DNA of 64,000 bases. Source: UBA7477 sp045602925 (GTDB taxonomy: Bacteria; Bacillota; Clostridia; Oscillospirales; Ruminococcaceae). The stretch lies in the NCBI GenBank assembly GCA_045602925.1, contig JAZSCN010000010.1:9960-73959 (forward strand), read 5' to 3'. The notes beneath the pieces are model-generated. The model was not told the DNA's origin. It worked only from the letters and a program-made list of their open reading frames with translations, and ran no database searches. This document shows positions 58,880 to 64,000 of the stretch, one piece after another (position 1 is the stretch's first letter; each line of letters starts with the position of its first letter). A program made the position numbers and the translations under genes.

Positions 58880-58904
58880 CAAATGTATACCAATATGGTA
58901 TACT
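58876..58904 (+). promoter_or_regulatory. SigA promoter of the rubrerythrin gene, overlapped by a dyad operator
   Basis: TTGACA (58876-58881), 17-base spacer, TATACT (58899-58904). A perfect inverted repeat GTATACC-AATAT-GGTATAC (58885-58903) fills the spacer and reaches into the -10, so a bound regulator would block RNA polymerase. Regulator identity is unknown; a peroxide- or redox-responsive repressor is plausible for this gene. Confidence 0.75.
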
Positions 58905-58957
58905 TTAAACAAGGCAAGAGAATGCCGAAAAAATTTAAAGCTAACGGAGGAATTATT

Positions 58958-59503
58958 ATGAATAAGTTTGTATGTACAATCTGCGGATATATCTACGAGG
59001 GAGCACAGGCACCTGAAGCTTGCCCACAGTGTAAGGCACCTGCTTCAAAGTTCGAGAAGCTTAACGAGGATAAGCTCACATGGGCTGACGAGCATAGAGT
59101 AGGCGTTGCACAGGGCTCACCTGAGGACGTTATCGCTGACCTTAGAGAGAACTTCAACGGCGAGTGCAGTGAGGTTGGTATGTATCTTGCAATGGCTAGA
59201 GTTGCCTACAGAGAGGGCTACCCAGAGGTTGGTCTTTTCTACGAAAAGGCAGCTTGGGAGGAAGCAGAGCATGCAGCTAAGTTTGCAGAGCTTCTCGGTG
59301 AGGTTGTAACACCTTCTACAAAGAAGAACTTAGAGCTTCGCTACATGGCTGAAAACGGCGCTTGCGAAGGCAAGATGAAGCTCGCAAGAAGAGCTAAGGA
59401 GCTTAACCTCGACGCTATCCACGACACAGTTCACGAGATGGCTAAGGACGAGGCAAGACACGGCTGCGGCTTCAAGGGCCTCTACGACAGATACTTCAAG
59501 TAA
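58958..59503 (+). CDS. Reverse rubrerythrin
   Basis: 181 residues. The ATG after GGAGG is chosen; it puts the rubredoxin domain (CTICGYIYEG...CPQCKAP) at the N-terminus, followed by the four-helix diiron domain with ECSEVGMYLAMARVA, EEAEHAAKF and DEARHGCGF. In reverse rubrerythrins the rubredoxin domain comes first. It reduces hydrogen peroxide and protects anaerobes from oxygen. Single gene with a dyad operator in its promoter. Confidence 0.93.
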   Translation: MNKFVCTICGYIYEGAQAPEACPQCKAPASKFEKLNEDKLTWADEHRVGVAQGSPEDVIADLRENFNGECSEVGMYLAMARVAYREGYPEVGLFYEKAAWEEAEHAAKFAELLGEVVTPSTKKNLELRYMAENGACEGKMKLARRAKELNLDAIHDTVHEMAKDEARHGCGFKGLYDRYFK

Positions 59504-59561
59504 TGGAGTATATTCTCCTCTGATTTTTATAAATCTTTTTTCTTCACTTTCTGATTTTGTT

Positions 59562-59589
59562 TTGCACCGGGTGTTAAAGCTCGGTGCAA
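59562..59589 (+). terminator. Terminator of the rubrerythrin gene
   Basis: TTGCACCG and CGGTGCAA around a 12-base loop, then TTTTTG. Confidence 0.85.
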
Positions 59590-59678
59590 TTTTTGTCGCC
59601 GATTTTTTTAGGAGCAATGAAACCTTTTTGCAACTTGCGGTGTATTATATATGAAGACATTTTTGGAGGTCAAGTATC

Positions 59679-60854
59679 ATGAAAAAGAAGCTTCTGCCAT
59701 TACTGCTCGCAATCACTTGCGTGTTCTCGGCAAGCTGTGGCAATACAGCCGATAGCACGGGCAGCTCTGATAAGGAGATTACAACACCTACCGAGACTAC
59801 CACAACCACAGAGCTTACCACACCTACGGAAACTACAACATCGCAGCCATCACAAACAGAGGTTGTTACAACTACCAAGACTCCGACTCCCACCGACCCT
59901 ACAGAAAATATGGGCAAGGCACAGAAAATAGAGCTTAGCGGAAACAAGGATGATGTGTTCGTTGTCAATGAAGCCTGCTATGCAGTAACTGAGAATGCTA
60001 TCCTGTATTTTGAAAAGGGTACAACGGTTCGTGGAGACATCGGAACATCTATCGAACTGAAGATGAAAGAAGTCAGTGAGATTACCGGACTTACCTATGA
60101 GTATAAAAATGAACCTGCCCTAGCCGAAAATTTTAAGAATTATTACCCTCTGTATTTTGAAGAAGGCGATTTTAAGGACTTAAATTTTGATAATTCCTAT
60201 GTTAATATTGTTGTTGCAGAGCTTGTAGACGCACAGATACCTTATGCATATTATAATTTCGTTGTATTGGACCCCGATTATATCTATTATGACGGTGAGG
60301 ATGACCCGGGTGCTGTCTACCACGAGCTTACCCACGTTATATTCCTCAATAATTATGCGGATATGGGCGAAACACTGAACGAGGGCCTGGCAACGTATTT
60401 CGCTGAGCAGCTTTTAATGGATCACGGCATCCAGACCTGGAGCTGGATTATGTACTATCAGCCGGACAATATAGATGCTGCATACATTTTAAAAGGAGCA
60501 GACGGCTTCGAGAGCGAATTCTACATGAACGAATACTATGACCAGTACTCATATTTCTACGGATATCTGTTTATGAACTTCATTGCAGAAACCTACGGCA
60601 AGGAAGCTTTTCTTGATATCGCAGACGCAGTTACCAAGTCAGACTACGAGCGTGACCTTAACGGAGATACTGACGAGGAAGTCAAGGAAAACCTCAAGAA
60701 GTCAGATGAGATTATCAAGCAAGCTATTATCTCCGTAACAGAGGAAGGCGTCTTTGAAAAGTTTGCCGACTGGTATAAGGATAATAACAAGAGGCGGTAT
60801 GATGAATGGAAGACATATATGACTTCAATCGGTGAGGACGTTTCGTTCCTCTGA
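59679..60854 (+). CDS. Thr-rich lipoprotein with HExxH metallopeptidase motif
   Basis: 391 residues. The lipobox is FSASCGN (Cys about 20), followed by a Thr/Pro/Ser-rich linker (30-75). The outer domain contains AVYHELTHVIFL (HExxH, about residue 215) with a downstream GETLNEGLATYFAEQ that supplies the third zinc ligand Glu as in gluzincin-type peptidases. FYGYLFMNFIAETYGKEAFLDI resembles the helices after the active site in such collagenase-like or DUF2268-type families. Probably a cell-surface zinc peptidase; substrate unknown. Single gene. Confidence 0.78.
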   Translation: MKKKLLPLLLAITCVFSASCGNTADSTGSSDKEITTPTETTTTTELTTPTETTTSQPSQTEVVTTTKTPTPTDPTENMGKAQKIELSGNKDDVFVVNEACYAVTENAILYFEKGTTVRGDIGTSIELKMKEVSEITGLTYEYKNEPALAENFKNYYPLYFEEGDFKDLNFDNSYVNIVVAELVDAQIPYAYYNFVVLDPDYIYYDGEDDPGAVYHELTHVIFLNNYADMGETLNEGLATYFAEQLLMDHGIQTWSWIMYYQPDNIDAAYILKGADGFESEFYMNEYYDQYSYFYGYLFMNFIAETYGKEAFLDIADAVTKSDYERDLNGDTDEEVKENLKKSDEIIKQAIISVTEEGVFEKFADWYKDNNKRRYDEWKTYMTSIGEDVSFL

Positions 60855-60923
60855 TAGCTGTAAACGGTGCTTTGAATGTTTGGGTAAAGCCAGACGTTTT
60901 ATAAGACTTTAAAAAAATAATGA

Positions 60924-60948
60924 AAGGCTCTCGCAGGGAGAGCCTTTT
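60924..60948 (+). terminator. Terminator of the metallopeptidase gene
   Basis: AAGGCTCTC-GCAGG-GAGAGCCTT followed by TTGTG. Confidence 0.75.
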
Positions 60949-60971
60949 GTGCTATTAAAAAAGCGTATAGA

Positions 60972-61017
60972 AAAGAAAAAGAGATTACAGCATAGTGCCG
61001 TAATCTCTTTGTTTTTG
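60972..61017. terminator. Terminator of the asd-dapA-dapB operon (bidirectional)
   Basis: AGAGATTAC (60980-60988) pairs with GTAATCTCT (61000-61008); T-rich on both strands. Confidence 0.8.
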
Positions 61018-61764
61018 TTACATCATATCCTGCATATCGTAGATGCCGGCAGGCTTTCCCGAAAGATATACAGCCGCATTGACAGCGCCAACAGCAAATA
61101 CTTCCTTTGAAGCAGCGGAGTGAGAAAGTGTGATAACCTCGTCACGACCTGCAAAAATAATGTCATGCTCGCCAACAATCGTTCCACCTCTGATAGCGTG
61201 AATGCCGATTTCGTTAGGCTGACGCTTTGCACGAACAGAGTGCCTGTCGTAAACGTAGTTCATAGAGCCGGAAAGCTCCTCGTTAATCGCATTTGCAAGC
61301 ATAAGTGCAGTGCCACTTGGTGCGTCAAGCTTCTGATTGTGGTGCTTTTCAACAATCTCAATGTCGAACTGTCCACCGAGAATCTGTGTAGCCTTCTTTG
61401 CAAGCTGAACAAGAAGATTTATGCCCAGCGACATGTTCCAGGTAAAGAACACAGGAATCTGCTCTGCCGCAGACTTTATCGAAGCTATCTCTTCCTCGTT
61501 GTAACCGGTAGTAGCAGCAACAAGCGCAACACCGTTTGTAAGGCAGTATTCAAGTAGCGCAGGAAGTGTTGACGGATGAGAAAAATCAATGATAACATCA
61601 GGCTTTGCAGAAAGCTCAGCCGGTGTCTTAACAATAGGGAAGGAGGCTTCTCCCTCGCCTATATCAATTCCGCCGATAACCTCGCAGTCGTTTCTTGCAG
61701 CTATGATAGATGCCAAAACTCTGCCCATCTTGCCTAAAGCACCGCATAAAACAATCCTAGTCAT
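61018..61764 (-). CDS. dapB: 4-hydroxy-tetrahydrodipicolinate reductase
   Basis: 248 residues. The dinucleotide motif is RIVLCGALGKMGRVLASII. The catalytic block is EIVEKHHNQKLDAPSGTALMLA, and SVRAKRQPNEIGIHAIRGGTIVGEHDIIFAG is diagnostic. It reduces the DapA product for diaminopimelate and lysine. Last gene of a three-gene operon, 21 bases after dapA. Confidence 0.96.
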   Translation of the reverse strand: MTRIVLCGALGKMGRVLASIIAARNDCEVIGGIDIGEGEASFPIVKTPAELSAKPDVIIDFSHPSTLPALLEYCLTNGVALVAATTGYNEEEIASIKSAAEQIPVFFTWNMSLGINLLVQLAKKATQILGGQFDIEIVEKHHNQKLDAPSGTALMLANAINEELSGSMNYVYDRHSVRAKRQPNEIGIHAIRGGTIVGEHDIIFAGRDEVITLSHSAASKEVFAVGAVNAAVYLSGKPAGIYDMQDMM

Positions 61765-61785
61765 TTTAAACGTCCTTTCAGTAGC

Positions 61786-62676
61786 TTACTTTGTGAGTGA
61801 GAGCTTTTCCATAGAAGCCCTCAGAATGTCGCAATTCTTCTGTGACATAGGTACAAGCGGAAGTCTGCAATTACCTGCCTTAAAGCCCATCATATTGAGA
61901 GCTTCCTTTACAGGAATTGGGTTTACGTCAATAAAGAGATTGTTAGCGAATTCGAGTAGCTTTAAGAACTTTTCGTTAGCTGTCTTGTAGTCACCGTCAA
62001 GACAAAGCTGGCAGATTTCGTGTGTCTCGTATGGCATACAGTTTGAAAGAACTGAAATAACGCCCTTTCCACCGAGTGACATTACAGGAACAATCTGGTC
62101 ATCATTACCACTGTAGATAGCAAGGTCATCACCGCAAAGTGCAGCAATCTTAGCAATCTGGCTGATGTTGCCGCTCGCTTCCTTTATAGCAACAATGTTT
62201 TCTACCTTTGAAAGCTCGTAGCAGGTTTCAGGAGTGATGTTCACGCCTGTTCTTGAAGGCACGCTGTAAAGAATTATCGGAATCGAAACAGCGTTTGCAA
62301 TAGCAGTAAAGTGTGCCACAAGGCCTGCCTGAGATGTCTTGTTGTAGTATGGAGTTACACAAAGAAGTGCGTCAGCGCCAAGCTCCTGAGCCTTCTTTGA
62401 AAGGTTAACAGCATATTCTGTGTGATTAGAGCCTGTACCTGCAATAACAGGAACACGCTTTGCAGTCTTTTCGACAGCGTATCTGATGCACTCGATGTGC
62501 TCCTCGTCTGTCATAGTAGAGCTTTCGCCCGTTGTACCGCAGATTACGATAGCGTCAGTGCCGTTTTCAATGTTAAAATCAATGAGTCTGCCGAGCTCGT
62601 CAAAGTTTATTGAGCCGTCTTCAAACATTGGTGTAACAATTGCAACAGCAGCACCTGTGAATACGGTGTTCTTCAT
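61786..62676 (-). CDS. dapA: 4-hydroxy-tetrahydrodipicolinate synthase
   Basis: 296 residues. GTTGESSTMTDEEH is near the start, the Schiff-base Lys is in IVAIKEASGNI, the Tyr in ILYSVPSRTGVN, and YSGNDDQIVPVMSLGGKGVISV follows. It condenses pyruvate with aspartate semialdehyde. Its product feeds wall and lysine synthesis via DapB and, in the sporulating mother cell, dipicolinate via the DpaAB enzyme encoded earlier in this window. Confidence 0.96.
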   Translation of the reverse strand: MKNTVFTGAAVAIVTPMFEDGSINFDELGRLIDFNIENGTDAIVICGTTGESSTMTDEEHIECIRYAVEKTAKRVPVIAGTGSNHTEYAVNLSKKAQELGADALLCVTPYYNKTSQAGLVAHFTAIANAVSIPIILYSVPSRTGVNITPETCYELSKVENIVAIKEASGNISQIAKIAALCGDDLAIYSGNDDQIVPVMSLGGKGVISVLSNCMPYETHEICQLCLDGDYKTANEKFLKLLEFANNLFIDVNPIPVKEALNMMGFKAGNCRLPLVPMSQKNCDILRASMEKLSLTK

Positions 62677-62710
62677 ATTTCCACTCCTATCTTGTGTCTT
62701 TGTTTAATAA

Positions 62711-63787
62711 TTAGTCAAGGTAGCCCTTTGCAGCAAGAAGCTCTGCAAGAAGAACTGCTCCGCCTGCGGCACCTCTTAATGTATTGTGTGAAAGGCAAGC
62801 AAACTTGTAATCGTACTGATTATCCTCACGGAGTCTGCCGACTGAAACAGCCATACCGCCCTCAAGATTTCTGTCAAGCTTAGCCTGTGGACGATTGTCT
62901 TCCTCAAAGTAGTGAAGGAACTGCTTTGGTGCAGATGGAAGCTCAAGCTCCTGTGGAACACCCGAGAACTCAGCCCAGAGCTTTTTAACCTCATCCATAG
63001 AAGGCTTGTTTTCAAACTTTACAAATACAGCAGCTGTGTGTCCGTCTGTTACAGGAACTCTGAAGCACTGTGCTGTGAAAAGTGGAGCTGTAGCAGGAAC
63101 GATAACGTCGCCCTCGATAGAGCCCCAAAGCTTGAGTGGCTCCTGCTCGGACTTTTCTTCCTCACCACCGATGAATGGGATTACGTTGTCAACAATTTCA
63201 GGCATTGTCTCGAATGTCTTGCCTGCGCCTGAAATAGCCTGGTATGTACATACGAGAACTCTCTCGATACCGAACTTCTTAAGTGGGTGAAGTGCAGGTA
63301 CATAGCTCTGAAGTGAGCAGTTAGACTTAACAGCGATAAAGCCTCTCTTTGTGCCAAGACGCTTTCTCTGTGAGTGAATAACCTCAATGTGGTCAGGGTT
63401 AATCTCAGGAACAACCATCGGAACATCAGGTGTGTGTCTGTGAGCCGAGTTGTTAGAGATAACAGGGCACTCAGCCTTAGCGTAAGCCTCTTCGAGAGCC
63501 TTGATTTCATCCTTCTTCATGTTAACTGCGCAGAATACGAAGTCAACCATAGAAGCAATCTTTTCAATATCAGCAGTAGCGTCGAGAATAACCATATCCT
63601 CCATAGCCTTTGGCATTGGTGTAGCCATAGCCCACTTGTTGCCTACAACCTCCTTGTAGGTCTTTCCTGCAGAACGTGAAGAAGCTGCAAGACATACAAC
63701 CTCAAACCAAGGGTGATTTTCAAGCAGGGAAGCAAAACGCTGACCTACCATACCTGTTGCACCGATAATACCAACCTTAAAATGCAT
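62711..63787 (-). CDS. asd: Aspartate-semialdehyde dehydrogenase, archaeal-type
   Basis: 358 residues. The ATG is chosen because AAGGAG lies eight bases upstream; sequence upstream is leader RNA. The N-terminal motif is VGIIGATGMVGQRFASLLE, the catalytic Cys is in VKSNCSLQSYVPALHPL, and the conserved His in VTDGHTAAVFV. The length and motifs fit the archaeal/fungal-like Asd (TIGR00978 group) found in some Clostridia, not the usual bacterial type. First gene of the asd-dapA-dapB operon. Confidence 0.93.
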   Translation of the reverse strand: MHFKVGIIGATGMVGQRFASLLENHPWFEVVCLAASSRSAGKTYKEVVGNKWAMATPMPKAMEDMVILDATADIEKIASMVDFVFCAVNMKKDEIKALEEAYAKAECPVISNNSAHRHTPDVPMVVPEINPDHIEVIHSQRKRLGTKRGFIAVKSNCSLQSYVPALHPLKKFGIERVLVCTYQAISGAGKTFETMPEIVDNVIPFIGGEEEKSEQEPLKLWGSIEGDVIVPATAPLFTAQCFRVPVTDGHTAAVFVKFENKPSMDEVKKLWAEFSGVPQELELPSAPKQFLHYFEEDNRPQAKLDRNLEGGMAVSVGRLREDNQYDYKFACLSHNTLRGAAGGAVLLAELLAAKGYLD

Positions 63788-63888
63788 AAATATTACTCCT
63801 TTTCCGTCTCCTGCAAGTTGCCAAAACATACAAAAAGGCTGTCTTAAATGGGACAATTTGCACGAAACATAAAAATTTTTTGTTGCAA

Positions 63889-63981
63889 TAAAAAAACTGG
63901 TTGAAAACCAGCTCATCATACAATATAATAGTAAGTAGTGTTGATATCGTATCCGATAGCACTCCATCACATTGTATGATG
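63889..63981 (-). promoter_or_regulatory. Structured leader with intrinsic terminator upstream of asd
   Basis: On the minus strand an 11-base stem (63971-63981 with 63914-63924, CATCATACAAT/ATTGTATGATG) encloses about 46 bases with an inner TATCG-GATA-CGATA hairpin. It is followed at once by CTGGTT-TTC-AACCAG and seven or more T (63889-63911), a strong terminator about 100 bases ahead of asd. This looks like an attenuator of the lysine pathway; I cannot match it to the lysine riboswitch or T-box. Confidence 0.6.
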
Positions 63982-64000
63982 ACAATCACAGCCCTGTTAA

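Noticed and set aside
63889..64000. Lysine riboswitch or T-box before asd
   Set aside because: The visible leader is too short and lacks the conserved L-box junction motifs and the T-box TGGN sequence; kept only as an unassigned attenuator.

Overview
The window looks like a chromosomal segment of a spore-forming, strictly anaerobic Firmicute of the Ruminococcaceae/Oscillospirales type. The reasons are moderate GC with strong AGGAGG-like ribosome sites and consensus TTGACA-N17-TATAAT promoters, secreted proteins with long poly-threonine linkers, a cohesin-domain surface protein, pyruvate formate-lyase, reverse rubrerythrin, dipicolinate synthase (spore core) genes and several CUT1 sugar importers. 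The species call is inference from gene content, not from a database match.

Layout. 0-4 kb: a minus-strand operon of an SPFH/zinc-ribbon protein, a small membrane protein and a TM2 protein, then two serine tRNAs with odd duplicated tRNA-tail/terminator repeats beside them, a thioesterase and a membrane protein of unknown role. 4-16 kb: a cohesin-domain anchor protein, citramalate synthase, cardiolipin synthase, polyphosphate kinase, an amidohydrolase with a PP2C phosphatase, and a nucleoside-salvage operon (DUF5131 protein, purine nucleoside phosphorylase, MTA/SAH deaminase).

15.5-24.9 kb is the most striking part. The dipicolinate synthase operon dpaA-dpaB is split. The last 30 codons of dpaA (stop included) still overlap the dpaB start at about 16.1 kb, while the rest of dpaA lies at 24.0-24.8 kb in the same orientation. 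The roughly 7.8 kb between them (about 16182-24007) carries a LacI regulator, a sugar ABC importer, an LCP protein, a large serine recombinase and a small ORF just upstream of it. Joining the two ends restores the conserved LPGKVAP C-terminus of DpaA in frame. The recombinase operon has a sigma-E-like promoter and dpaA a sigma-K-like promoter. This is the architecture of a sporulation-specific intervening element (compare skin in sigK), here interrupting dpaA and carrying sugar-uptake cargo.

25-29.3 kb: the MsmK/UgpC-type ATPase that probably energises sugar importers, a pseudouridine synthase, a DUF4830 protein and a PurF paralogue without the glutaminase cysteine. 29.7-43.2 kb: a 13.5-kb, ten-gene plus-strand operon behind a consensus promoter with a LacI-type operator. 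It encodes two LolD-like ATPases (one with a C-terminal AbrB-like domain), one giant solute-binding protein, two permease pairs, an NHL/TPR membrane protein, a YIP1 protein and a DUF5696-like protein. This is an unusual transport or envelope system of unknown substrate.

43.3-55.4 kb: a MORN-repeat protein, cysteine desulfurase and ThiI, PncC/CinA-C, sortase B, two secreted Thr-rich proteins that share a WWKA...EYD motif, a six-zinc-ribbon protein, a CapA-like lipoprotein and RmuC. 55.7-59.5 kb: pflB-pflA behind a ZTP (pfl) riboswitch, then reverse rubrerythrin with a dyad operator. The window ends with a metallopeptidase-like lipoprotein and the minus-strand asd-dapA-dapB operon, whose leader contains a structured element and an intrinsic terminator. 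DapA makes the precursor used by dipicolinate synthase, so the lysine/diaminopimelate operon and the split dpaAB are linked metabolically.
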